Shown piece after piece: positions 45,061-55,663 of a stretch of 64,000 nucleotides of DNA. The stretch is from Myrmaecium sp. VS I D KN 1 (Eukaryota > Ascomycota > Dothideomycetes > Valsariales > Valsariaceae), in assembly GCA_019775845.1 (NCBI GenBank), contig JADQAV010000028.1, forward strand, positions 62,001 through 126,000. The letters run 5' to 3'. The notes below the pieces were generated by a model. That model was not told where the DNA came from, ran no database searches, and worked only from the letters and a program-made list of their open reading frames with translations. Numbering within the stretch: position 1 is the first letter of the stretch; every line of letters begins with the position of its first letter. The position numbers and the translations under genes are program-made.

Positions 45061-46802
45061 ATGACGACTAGATACAGAGTTGAATGTATGTTCCTATGGT
45101 AGTCGCCACAGTGCTCAGCTTCGGGCTAACCCAGGTCTTGTATAGATGCACTCAAGGTGCGCAATCTCTTCCCCCATAACGTGATCTGAAGCTCACCGGG
45201 GACAATGGACATAGACCCATCGTAGGGATCAGTTAGTGAGTCCACGCTTCTCTCGGGTAGTATGCCAACATGACGCTAACATGCTGCATAGATAGAATGG
45301 ATCAAGGTGAATAAATCCAGCGTGCTCCTGTCTTTCTGCACTTTCCTCTCCTGAAGTCAACCCCGCAGTGGGAATGCTAGTGTGACGGTACACTTATACG
45401 ACCTCTATAGGGACTTCTGGCGGTACCATTCGTACTCCACTCCCAACCGACCGCTGTATTCGAGCCACGCCGGGAGTCGATGGAGCAGATGGCCGCAGGC
45501 GCGCATCGGCGGTATGCCGAGATCATGCGAGACGTGGAAGAGCTGATCAATGATCACAGTCTGTGCTCCATGCTCTCACATGTCTGTAGAACATATTGAA
45601 TAACTTGAGTCCAGTTGCCCACCAAAAGGATGGGACACATCACCACTCCAAGCTCAAGCTTCTGGTTCCATCCGTTTCCAACTTCTTCACTCCACTACTG
45701 CTCCACGATGCCTTTGTATACCAGGACAGCCGGCGCTTCATCAGCTACAGACGATTTGTACCGCCATCCTTCAACGACATCCGTCTAATCCTGAATACCG
45801 CGCAAGTCATGAGCCTTGTTCGAAATGGCCCAATAGAATTGATCACCTTCGATGGTGATGTGACCTTATACGAGGACGGGCAAGCCTTACTCGAGGATAA
45901 TCCGGTTATCCAGCGAATAGTGTCACTCATGAGACAAGGGACAAGAATAGGGATCGTGACCGCCGCAGGATATACCGAAGCCCACAAGTACTACGAAAGG
46001 CTGTTCGGCTTGCTTAATGCTATCGAGGCATCAGACCTTTCACAGACGCTGAAAGAGAACCTAATCGTCATCGGCGGAGAGGCCAACTTCTGCTTCAGGT
46101 TCACGAGCGGATCGCCAGATCTGCTGAAAGTCGTGCCCAAGAAAGACTGGCTACTAGAGGAGATGCAATCATGGACGGAGGACGACATCTGTGAGCTTTT
46201 GGACATCGCCGAGGGTGCGCTCCGAGACTGCGTCAAGCACATGAGGCTTCAAGCTACCGTGGTGCGCAAAGTGCGGGCTGTTGGAATTGCTCCTCTTCCG
46301 GGCCACAAGTTCGCGCGAGAGCAACTCGAAGAGACAGTATTAGTCACGCAGAAGATATTGGTAGGGAAATATCTTCATATACTTGCTCTTGCTTTCTGAC
46401 ACATACCACTAGGAAATGTCCGCCGTGGGACAACGTCTGCCTTTCTGCGCTTTCAACGGTACGATTGCCCCTCGCGCATTACTCACTATCTCCCCCCATA
46501 ACACGCTAACTCCCCTCGCAGGCGGCAACGACGTCTTCGTCGACATCGGCGATAAGTCCTGGGGAGTACTGGCATGCCAACGCTTCTTCAGCAACCACAG
46601 CTTCACCGGCGTGAACCCAGGCGTCGCGATCGACGGCAGCAAGACACTCCATATCGGCGACCAGTTTCTCTCCGCTGGCGCCAACGACTTCAAGGCGAGA
46701 CTGGCTTGCACCACGGCCTGGGTAGCGAATCCTCTCGAAACAGTCCAGCTGCTCGATGAGATTGCGGAGCTGGACCGATTGCAGCAGAGAAAGACGGTTT
46801 AA
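45061..46802 (+). CDS. ISN1: IMP-specific 5'-nucleotidase
   Basis: Eight exons: 45061-45085, 45146-45156, 45215-45235, 45292-45306, 45411-45558, 45615-46360, 46413-46458, 46522-46802, giving 430 aa. It dephosphorylates IMP to inosine in purine salvage. Three of the first four exons are 11-21 nt, yet they join in phase to MTTRYRVEYALKTHRRDQLI, the family N-terminus. The HAD-type nucleophile motif is FDGDVTLY (Asp153, Asp155), preceded by LVPSVSNFFTPLLLHDAF. Later come GGEANFCFRF, QRLPFCAFNGGNDVFVDIGDK and HIGDQFLSAGANDF (the last HAD motif). Intron 7 (46459-46521) is 63 nt, divisible by three and without a stop, so its retention would insert 21 residues. The intron 5 acceptor (45614) was chosen because nearer AG sites break the frame. 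Confidence 0.94.
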
Positions 46803-47111
46803 TTTGCGCGCCTGGACTTTGATGAAAGGCTTCATTGACACACGGCGTCGATATGGCACGAGGAGACGGAACTATCTAATGCGGCGGATGTACTCCTCAT
46901 TTCATTTAACCTACAACTTTCTACATATATAACTAATATACCACCACGTGGTCCATACCCACAACCACTGATTCCGTACGCGATTCGTAATCTGTACATA
47001 CAAAAGCTATCCAGGTTTTTCAAGCATACAACTTACAAAGAGATCTAACAGCGTACAAGAACTATCGCTTCAGACGCCGATCACATTTACAAAGCTGAGC
47101 GACTACCACAC
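46803..47111. other. Convergent 3' spacer ISN1 / ETR1
   Basis: 309 bp, AT-rich at 46900-46940, containing the perfect palindrome ACCACGTGGT at 46943-46952. It holds both 3' UTRs. Confidence 0.6.
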
Positions 47112-48293
47112 TTAAGTCTTACCAAAGACGAAGACGCCCTTTTGCCTAAAGCCCTCCAAGGTGCCCTGGACCGCCTTGACGAGGTCCTCCTGCTTCGTCT
47201 CCCAGTCCCACTTGATCCCCTCCATCGGCTGATCCTTGAACTTGCCCTGGCGGATGAGGTCCAGCACCTCCTCGACCGTGCGCTTCTTCTCCTCCGGGTT
47301 CCGCTCGGACCACTTGCTCACCCAAAAGCCATCAAAGTGGATGTTCTTGAAGATGAGCAGGCTGGCCGGGAGCTCCATCGGCTTCTTCGCCATGGCGCCG
47401 TAGGTAACGAGGTGGGCGTCCTCGCTCAGGATCTTAGCCAGCGCCGTCGCCGGCTTCCCGCCCACGCAGTTGAGCCCCAGCCTGACCGGCTCCCGACCCC
47501 CGTTCGTCCACTCCTTCACCCGGTCCCGGAAGCCCTTGTCCTGCAGCTCCGTGTCCGTCACGACCACGTCCGCGCCCAGCTCCGTCAGCTCTTTCTTCAG
47601 CTCCTCCAGCCCGCTCTCGCGATCCCGCACCACGTTGATGCTCCGGTACCCCCACAGCTTGCCCAGCTGGATCGCCGCCCGGCCCACCCCGCTGTTCGCC
47701 CCGTTCTGCACCCACCAATCCCCTTCCTTCAGGTCCGCAAAGTCCCTCAGCATGCGGTACGCCGTGGTAGGATTGATGCTCACGGTCCCCGCCTGCAGCG
47801 GCGTCAGCCCGCTCTTGTCCTCAATCCTGATGAGCTCATTCTCGTCCTCGATCCGGGCGTGGGTGCGCCAGGTGCCGCTGCCGGGCCGCTTCATGAGGAC
47901 CCAGTCACCCCGGGCGAGGCCCTTGACCCCGCTGCCAGCCGCGATCACCTCCGCCACGCCCTCGTTGCCGGCGACGGCGACGGGCTCAGGCGTGCCCAGC
48001 GCCGTCGTCCACGCCGGCTTGCTCGGGTACACTCCCTGGATCTGGTTGATGTCGGCCGGGTTGATGGGGCTGGCCAGGAAGCGCAGCGTCAGCTGCTTCC
48101 CGTGCGCCGGCGAGATGGAGTGCGAGTGCAGCCGCAGCACGTCCTTGGGCTCGCCGTACGACGTCATGATCAGCGCCTTCGCTTGTTCGTACCCGTATGC
48201 TGAGATGTAGCGGTGCTGCTGTTGGTGCATGCCGTGGGGGAGGCGCCGGGGAAGCGCGGACAAGGGCCGCAGGGCGGTGCGGGGGAGCGCCAT
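47112..48293 (-). CDS. ETR1: Mitochondrial trans-2-enoyl-CoA/ACP reductase (type II fatty acid synthesis)
   Basis: Intronless, 393 aa from the ATG at 48293. NADPH-dependent last step of mitochondrial fatty-acid synthesis, needed for lipoate and respiration. The first 30 residues are Arg/Leu/Ser/Pro-rich with no acidic residue, a matrix presequence (MALPRTALRPLSALPRRLP). An MDR-type fold follows: PINPADINQIQGVYPSKP, AGNEGVAEVIAAGSGVKGL, then the cofactor motif NGANSGVGRAAIQLGK (about residues 197-212) and LGLNCVGGKPATAL. The C-terminal FKNIHFDGFWVSKW is typical of ETR1/MECR. No zinc-binding Cys cluster is present, as expected for this subfamily. An in-frame ATG 156 nt upstream adds poorly conserved sequence and was not used. 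GC content is clearly higher than in neighbouring VPS35. Confidence 0.93.
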   Translation of the reverse strand: MALPRTALRPLSALPRRLPHGMHQQQHRYISAYGYEQAKALIMTSYGEPKDVLRLHSHSISPAHGKQLTLRFLASPINPADINQIQGVYPSKPAWTTALGTPEPVAVAGNEGVAEVIAAGSGVKGLARGDWVLMKRPGSGTWRTHARIEDENELIRIEDKSGLTPLQAGTVSINPTTAYRMLRDFADLKEGDWWVQNGANSGVGRAAIQLGKLWGYRSINVVRDRESGLEELKKELTELGADVVVTDTELQDKGFRDRVKEWTNGGREPVRLGLNCVGGKPATALAKILSEDAHLVTYGAMAKKPMELPASLLIFKNIHFDGFWVSKWSERNPEEKKRTVEEVLDLIRQGKFKDQPMEGIKWDWETKQEDLVKAVQGTLEGFRQKGVFVFGKT

Positions 48294-48995
48294 CTTCGAT
48301 TCTGTTCCCTTTCTCTTCTCGCCGTTTGAATATGGAAATGTGTGCGATTCTTGTGGTGTTTCACGCTTGCGGGTTGTCGTGGGAAGAAGGAGGTCAGGAT
48401 GATGTGAGGGGAGCTCCAACTTCTTTGCAGTTCGAGAGGAAGCTCTCATCGGCAGTGCGGACCGCGGGAGCTATGACGTTCGGCTGGAGCCGAGGATGAG
48501 GGCAGGGTGCCTTCATGCCTTAACCAGGCATCAAAGTGATTTCCCAGCTGCATTACTCCAAATCACAAACTCACCTCTAACCCTCCTGTTGACCTTAAGA
48601 ATCGGAGCAAATCAAAAAAATAAACAATCAATCACGTTACGATAGAAGACTATAAGAATGAACATGCCCGAAGCACTCAACATCATATCTAACAAAAAGG
48701 CCAATCAACCCTCCAGGCTTCCTCCCACATTCTCCCCACTCGCCGAACAAACTACAACCGCTAAGCACGACAATGGTAAGTGAAATTTAGAGAAGATGAA
48801 ATAGGAGAGGAAAAAAAAAAAACAGATCAACACTGTACACACTTCAGCTGCTCGGAAAGATGCCACACCCCTCACAACTGGCTTTTTACAAACACATTAA
48901 GGGTGACAAGCCGCGATTCTCCAAAGACGATGAAGAGAATGCAAGCCTGATGAAAAGAAAAGAACAGATCATTCGGCTACAAGCGGGAAACAAAT
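48294..48995. other. Intergenic spacer between ETR1 start and VPS35 end
   Basis: About 700 bp with the ETR1 promoter and the VPS35 3' UTR. A small spliced plus-strand open frame (48658-48775 joined to 48848-48900, 56 aa) is possible but unsupported; see findings. Nothing else seen. Confidence 0.5.
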
Positions 48996-51946
48996 CTACT
49001 TCGGATCAACAACCACGCCCTCATACTCTCTCGAAGCGATGTACTCCAACGTCCTCTGGAAGTGCTTCCGGGGGTTTTCCAGCGATGAGGTCGCCTCGTT
49101 CGTTTGCAGGTTCGAGTGGATAAGCTCGATGAGACCGTTGAGGTATTTGACGGTGACCTATAGATCGTTGATCAGCATTTGCAAAATACCACGCACGCAG
49201 CTCGGAGGCGGGGGGTAAAGAACTCACGGCCTCATTCTCCTGATCGAAGTAGTAGACGTAGCGGTTCAGGATCTCCACGAACAGCTCCACCGAAACCGCA
49301 GCATCCATGCAGGCATCCGCGACACGCAGCGCACGCTGCAAGCACTCGAGCACGCGCTTTCCATCCCGGTAAAGCTGTGAACCATCAGCAACAAATCGCG
49401 TGAGACTAAAGGTAAAGAGTGTAACTCACATCCTTCGGGTCCTCCTCTCCCCTTGCCCGAATCTCCGTAGCCCACCAAAGATGGCTCGCCAAGTACACCG
49501 CCCGACACTGATCCGGCTTCTTCAGCAACTTGCTGCCATGCAGCGCGCACTTGGTGATGAGGGTATCATAGTTCTCCTTGCTGAAGTTGCGCGTCTGGTG
49601 CAGTGCGCCTGCGATGATGCACACGGCCTGGAACTGCGCCCTCGAATCGCTGATCGCCTCCTCGTACACCGTGAATGCTTGGGCGAAGAATTCGTACGCC
49701 ACCTCCTCGAAGCCGTTCTGATCGGCAATCTGCCCGCAAGCGACAAACAGACGGAGAGATAGATCAGCCGCGCCGTTGACGCGCGTGTAGAGCGTCGATA
49801 AGGTGCTGTGCATGAACTTGTATAACGCTGACGACTGAGACGACCAGTTGTCGTCGAAATGCTCCCGTGTCTTGTATTTCCTCGCGAGCTTCATTGATGC
49901 AGTGATAAGAGCAGGAGTGGTGTATTTGACACGTTCGTTGCCTTCGGCGAAGGCCTTCCTCGCGGTTTGCAGAAGCTGAACATCATCAGCCGGTCAGTCC
50001 TCCTTCAGACGGGAACAGAGCACATACCTTGAACTGGGTATCATTATCAGGTCCTTGTATCAAATGCACTATCCGCGCTAGCCATCCTTGCTCTTCGATT
50101 GTTTCTTCCGTCTCCATAGCCTTTCTTTGTATAGGACCTCCAGGGTAGCCGGTCGGCTGCTGTACGCCCTCCTTAATGAGAACCTTCAGGATCTCCAGCA
50201 CGCTCTCCAGATTCTGGGTCGATGTGATCTTTGTCAGGTTCCGCAGCAAACTTCTAGCGACCTCAGAAGCAACCGCACGTCTCGTAGGGTATGGCTGGGA
50301 ATGAAGCAAGGGAACGAAGTTGGGGAGCGCTAATGCAGTAAAGAGGGAAACGTATGCCTTGACGGGGGCGAGGAGAAGGTTGAGGATGTGGCTTTGGGTG
50401 ACTGGAGAGTGGAGGTCAGCACTGTTGGCGTATTGCGCGACCTTTTCGTTGGCGAAGGCAAGGACCTGATCTACGTAGTCAAGACGATCGGGGTAAACGG
50501 TCCTTGAGGTGTATGTTAGCGCGAGCTCCGTTCTAAGAACGTATGGCACTTACAAAGCGAGGTTCGCAAGGGAGACAAGGAGGGCGATAGTGTCTTGAAT
50601 AGGCAAACGCTGAGCCTTGACCAGTGACACCACCTGCTCGTAGAAGATCTCGAAGAGCTTAATGCTCTTTGGGATGCCATGAATCTTCTCCTCTTCACCA
50701 TTAGCATTCGCAGAGGTCTCTGGTTGCGAAGCTACGGCTGTTGCAGAAGATGTCATCGAAGCTTCTTCACCGGCGGCGTTTTCTCCCTCGGCAGCGTCGC
50801 TATTCTGCTGCTTAGGCTCCTCCGCCTCCTTAGCCTCTTTCGAGATGCGCAATTGCTCCAGCAACTTCGCCGTGGCCTCTTCCTCGGCCTGTTTACGCTG
50901 CTCTGGCGTTTCGCCTTCAGCCTCCCTTGCAGCGTAGGCGGAAAGCCTGTCCATAAGGCCAATCACGATAGCCTTCACATTGACATGGGGGTTGAGACGA
51001 GCAGTCGCGGAGAGGAATTGGTCAAGGGTGTGGAGGTGGAACTCGTCAGGGAAGACCTGGGTGACGACTTGTCTCTGTCAGCGCAGATCATGATTGGGCG
51101 GGACAGCTCTGTTACCTTCGAGCAGATACTCCTGCGCAAGGACATCCCGACACTGTACGACCTGTTCCAGTAGAGGTGCCAGGATCTTCTTGTAGTTCTC
51201 CAAATCCACCAGCTGACTGAGGCGCACCAGGTTGCTGCCCACCAGCAATTGAAGCTCCTGGCGCTCCTTTGTCCGCTGTTCTCTTTCCCTGGAGTGCCCC
51301 TGGTGTTGTAGTCGTACCCACAGCTTGTTCATCTCGACGAAGTTCGTCAAGATAAAGCTGATAGAGTCTTGGAGGTTTCCCTCAGGCCCGTCGCCATTGC
51401 CAGTGGGAAGGTGGTCGCGCGCTTGCCCGGCGAGGTAGTAGCGCAGGAAGAGGCCGCGGATCGGGTTCTGCACTCCGCGACTCATCTCCATCATGTCTTT
51501 CATGATCTCCTTGACCGGCGCATCCTCGATGGCCATGTACACCGTACCGACCGTGATCATGAGATAAAGACGCGGGATGATGTTGCCGGCATACTGGACC
51601 AGCTCGTACAGGTCCGCGAGGTGATTCACGGGGTGGTTATCGCGAAGGTAAACGGACAGGTGTCGGAGCGCATCGAACACGGCCATGTACAGCTCGTAGT
51701 ACTGCTTCGGACCTAAGCTACTCGTCCGGAGTTCAGAGACTAGGGTGGAACTAGACAATTATATGTGAGCAGGGCCTGACACGGTCGAGTCATGCGCTTC
51801 CGAGCATCGTACCTGCACTTTAATGCGTCCATCAGCTTTCCCGGTGTCTCCAGGCATCTCCGCATCAACGTCGTCTGTTGCCGGACCACGGAGAGAGCTT
51901 CCTCGAGCAGACGAGCCTGGTCCTCTACTGGTGTCGGCGACGCCAT
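48996..51946 (-). CDS. VPS35: Retromer complex subunit VPS35
   Basis: Seven exons on the minus strand (51946-51813, 51750-51116, 51067-50554, 50502-50028, 49975-49430, 49374-49228, 49157-48996) join in phase to 870 aa. VPS35 is the core of retromer, which recycles cargo such as Vps10 from endosomes to the Golgi; it bridges VPS26 and VPS29. The N-terminus has the VPS26-binding PRLYLM motif (residue ~107). The rest is an alpha-solenoid with family blocks [43 protein letters not shown] and [18 protein letters not shown], ending [20 protein letters not shown] Glu/Ala/Gln-rich low-complexity insert sits near residues 300-360, as in other filamentous fungi. Codons split by introns restore conserved residues, which supports the splice sites. 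Confidence 0.95.
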
Positions 51947-52297
51947 TGCTGACTGTGTATGGAGGAAACGGGCGAGTAGTGGTCTGAATTGGGGGGGTTG
52001 ACGATGTAATACTTGGGAAGCTTGACCGTCGTTGATCCAAGGCCACCCGGTTGGAGAGATGTGGCTGTGTTGCAGGTGTGGCTGCGACGGACCCCCACCT
52101 GTCACCTGAGGCAGCAACCTCTGCTAACAAACATCCAGTTTCGTTTCATGTGAGCCTGGCCTACATAGAGATCGTTGGCTTAAACCCAAACTCCATATTC
52201 ATCCTCACCAGACAAGGGTGTTCCATTTATTGAGTCTATGCTACAAAAACGATACCTAACATTACCCAAAACTCCATGCATCATGCAATCATCCCCA
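51947..52297. other. Short spacer between VPS35 start and PEX14 end
   Basis: 351 bp that must hold the VPS35 promoter and PEX14 3' UTR. No other feature seen. Confidence 0.6.
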
Positions 52298-53637
52298 TCA
52301 ATTAGCCGGGCTCGCCTCCTCCACCGTCCCACTCTCAGTAACATCCTTCTTCTCGCTCTCCACAGCCGTCGCCGGCGTTGCTGACCGTGTCGGAGAGGGT
52401 GTGCCCTTCCTCGCAGCCATCTGCCACGCCGGGATGGCCGCCTTGCCGCTAAGCCTTGCATACGGGTTCGAAGCGACCGTCGCTCCCGGGCTCTCTGTAC
52501 CAGAGCTACTGCCACCGGGCACGTAGGCTGATGCTCCTGCGCTCGCGCCTTGCGATCCATACGCGTTCGCTCCCGCCGAGGGTACCGTACCCGCGGCCGG
52601 TTGCGGTCGCCCAGCTGGCGGCGAAGCCTGCAGTCTGCTTTGCACAAGCGTTTTCAGGCTCTTGAGTTCGGTGCTCAGTTCCCGAAGCCTGCAGTCTGCA
52701 TTCTCCTTCTGCGCGTCTAGAGCCTTTGGAAGTAAATCCCTCAGTCCTCTCACGTCATCTTCCAGTCTTCGCTGATCAGCATCGCGGGCCCTGCTCGCAT
52801 CCTTGAGGGAGGAAATGAGGGCCTCGACTTCCTCGAGTGCAGTGTCCAGGCGTTGCGTTTGGGACTCTTCGGCAGCTTTAAGGGCGCCGGTGTCTTCGGA
52901 GAGTTTGTCGAGCAGGGCGAAAGCGCGGGTGAATTCCGCGTCGATTGCGGATTTGTCCTGCTCAATTTGTGGAGGAGTGGGAGGGGCTATCAGGGGAACA
53001 ATGTATCGCTGCACAGAAAGAGGTCAGCTCGCATTTGAGGCTCTGTAGTGGCACGAGGTGTCTGTACCTTAGCAGTGAAATAGAGGCCATATCCTACACC
53101 GCCCATAACCGTAGCCATAATGAAGTAATCTCGCCAGTCGCGTTTCGGCGGCCTATAACTCGCAGGATTATGGTTACTTCTGCTCCCTTCTAAGACAAGA
53201 GAACGGGGGCTGTGACATACTCTGGCGCCGGCGGTTGTTGCCAGTACCCGGCAGGCGGATAGGCATAGTTTTGTGGAGGCGGAGGTGGTGGTCTGTAAGA
53301 ATAGTTCGCGGGAGGAGCAGTTGTCGTGGCTGTCGTGGTCGTGGTCGCTGCAGCACCAGAGCTGTCCACGGCGCCGGCACGTGCGAGCGAGAGGTCAATC
53401 TCCTCTTGCGTGAGGTTCTTCGACTTTAAGAACGCTATCTTGTTGCTGAGGGGGGCTGCTGCAACTGTAGGGTCTTGGAGAACTGGTTTAGGTGTCGCAT
53501 TAGGTACGGATCCGTGGTCAGCAGTATATCGGGTGGCTTACAGGAGACCTGGAGAAGCAATCAGCCGGATGAGCTATTCGGCGGTGAGGAGGAACAAGAC
53601 TTACGGCGGAGGTGACGAGCTCCTCGCGGGGAGCCAT
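52298..53637 (-). CDS. PEX14: Peroxisomal membrane docking protein PEX14
   Basis: Five exons: 53637-53605, 53549-53543 (7 nt), 53482-53221, 53152-53068, 53008-52298, giving 365 aa. PEX14 docks the import receptors PEX5/PEX7 at the peroxisome membrane. The conserved N-domain is present only if the 7-nt exon is used: REELVTSAVSFLQDP, then IAFLKSKNLTQEEIDLSLARAG. A Pro/Tyr-rich linker (PPPPPPQNYAYPPAGYW) offers an SH3 ligand for PEX13. A membrane helix follows (YFIMATVMGGVGYGLYF, about residues 108-126), then a coiled coil (residues 145-240) and a Ser/Gly/Ala-rich tail with a final acidic patch. Order and length match fungal PEX14. Confidence 0.93.
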
Positions 53638-54552
53638 TATGATTATCGCGCAGTGATGCGCATGCAGAAACGTCGCTCCTGTAGCGAGGTCTCCAGCTCT
53701 AGTATGCTGAGTAGGGTAGTTGAAATTGTGAATGGTACGATGAGGCCGAGATACAACAATCGGTGGCTGGACATGCCGAGGTTGTGGAGTTGCATGCCTG
53801 AGGCTAGGCCGACTCTTTCGTAACCTTACAGCGCATGCGGTCTAGTGCCGGCAGCCAATCGCGATCCGGCTCGGCAACGGCGGCACTATCGGCGTCTGGA
53901 AGGCAGAGCCGAGCTGCCACGACATTCGGCCTCCACCTCCACGAGCTGTGTCCACTTGATTGATACATGGCTTTCAGGTATCGCTCATCTTTTGTCCGAT
54001 TCTTAGCCAAAATCATTTCGATCGGTAAGAGGATCACATATACCAGTTCCAAAGTCCTGAATATGCCGGGGATCTCGCTTCCCTAAGCTATGTGATAGAG
54101 AAAGCAGTGGGGTCCCAGAAGCGACTCAGCCTCGCCATTGTTTACTGATCCCTGGTTGCCAGGTTACGGCATGCCTTCAGCTGGAGCTCCAAAAATGGCA
54201 TTCGAAACTGGTATCCTTTGATCCGGAAGGAGTCTATGTCTGTGCCTACGGCATAGCAAGATACCGAGCCTTGGTCACATCTTCCGCTTCTCCCGTTCTT
54301 CCCAAGCCCCTTCTATCACCACCTCTCTATGTACATACCACTCGGAAACAAAACCTCAGACGTGCCATCCTTCCCACTCCTCCGTTCCCCCTTCTCATCA
54401 TCCAGTCTCGTTAGCCGATCCTCCCCTTCATCTTTCCAACCATGAACTGGCATACCGAAATGTCCGCTCCCCAATCACGCCCGCTTCAGCTTTCTTCCTC
54501 TTTCGCGCTCCCCAGGCTCGCCTTCCGCCGTTCCCAGCGTCCGCACCATAGG
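53638..54552. other. Intergenic spacer between PEX14 start and the Gln-rich gene
   Basis: About 915 bp with the PEX14 promoter and the 3' region of the Gln-rich gene. Pyrimidine-rich at 54280-54440. No gene supported. Confidence 0.55.
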
Positions 54553-55663
54553 TCATTCTTGACCCCCTCCGGGGGCCACAGGCGGCCCCGCGACCTCCGT
54601 GGTCGTGGGGTTGGCGCTAGAAGCCCGGGCAGGGCTGACGGAGTTCGGTTGGGGAGCATTGGATGGTGTCGCTTTGCTAGAGGCGTGGGAGTCTTTCGCT
54701 GCGCTTGGGGGGTGAGATGGGCCGGGTTCGCAGCTTTGATGATCTCGGTGGCGTTCTGACTCGGGTCTGTTGCTGTTGTTCAGCGGCGACGGGCGTGGAG
54801 GGGGTTGAACGAGCCTTGGAGAGGGAAGGTCGGGGATGCGGCGATGGGACGGAGCTTCGTCGTTTCGAAGTCTATGCTCGACAGCCTGACTATTTGAGGG
54901 ATACGTTATCGGTGTACCATGCAGCGGCAGTAGTGGTACGTTGGGAGCTTCTGCATCCGGGTTTTCAAAGAAAAAACCTCTGAGGAACGCAGCCTCTTCC
55001 ACCGCGGAGCTGTCGTAACCAGCAGGAATGGCCGAGTTATACAGTTGCGTGTTAAGATCAGCTTGGTTGTAAACATAAGGCTGTTGCTGCTCCAATTGTT
55101 GTTGCTGCGGCCATTGATGTTGCTGCGGCCATTGATGCTGCCGCGCTAATTGCGGCTGCGCCCGTTGTTGTTGTTGCTGCTGGTGGTGCTGGTGGTGCTG
55201 CTGGTGCTGCTGGTGCTGGTGCTGCTGGTGCTGCTGGTGCTGCTGNNNNNNNNNNNNNNNNNNNNNNNNNNNNNNNNNNNNNNNNNNNNNNNNNNNNNNN
55301 NNNNNNNNNNNNNNNNNNNNNNNNNNNNNGCTGCTGGTGCTGCTGGTGCTGCTGGTGCTGTGTCCGTTGCTGCTGGTGCTGTGTCTGTCGCTGCTGCTGC
55401 TGCTGCGTCCCTTGACGCTGCTGCTCCAATTGCTGTTGCTGCGTCCATTGTTGTTGCTGCGTCCATTGTTGTGGCTGCGTCCATTGTTGTTGCTGCGTCC
55501 ATTGATGCTGGTGCGTCCATTGATGCTGGTGCGTCCGTTGCTGATGCTGCGTCCATTGCTGATGCCGCGTCCATTGCTGTTGCTGCGCCAATCGCTGCTG
55601 TTGCTGCAACCGTTGCTGCAGCTCCCACCCGTACGGCCCAAGCGGCGCCTCTTTCCCCGACAT
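54553..55663 (-). CDS. Gln/His-rich repeat protein interrupted by an assembly gap, function unknown
   Basis: Starts at the ATG at 55663 (MSGKEAPLGPYGWELQQRLQQ). The next 90 residues are a degenerate hexapeptide repeat, WTQQQQ and variants, then Q/H tracts (CAG/CAC codons) that run into the 84-N gap. On the other side the Q/H tract resumes in a different phase, followed by QHQWPQQ repeats and a non-repetitive C-terminus (YVYNQADLNTQLYNSAIPAG, FLRGFFFENPDAEAPNVPLL, then Pro/Ser-rich to the stop at 54553). The two halves are in phase only if the true gap length leaves remainder 2 on division by 3, so the 84 N look like a placeholder. About 370 residues without repeat expansion. No domain recognised. 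Long Q/H tracts suggest a prion-like or transcription-associated protein, which is inference. An intron inside the gap cannot be excluded. Confidence 0.6.
55180..55440. repeat. CTG/CAG-rich microsatellite with assembly gap
   Basis: Near-pure CTGCTGGTG units (CAC/CAG on the coding strand) flank the N run at 55246-55329 on both sides, showing that the assembly failed within the tandem repeat. The array lies inside the Gln-rich coding region, so its length changes the protein. Confidence 0.9.

Noticed and set aside
47142-48203. 353-codon plus-strand frame opposite ETR1
   Set aside because: His/Arg/Asp/Leu mirror frame of a GC-rich gene whose sense product is clearly ETR1.
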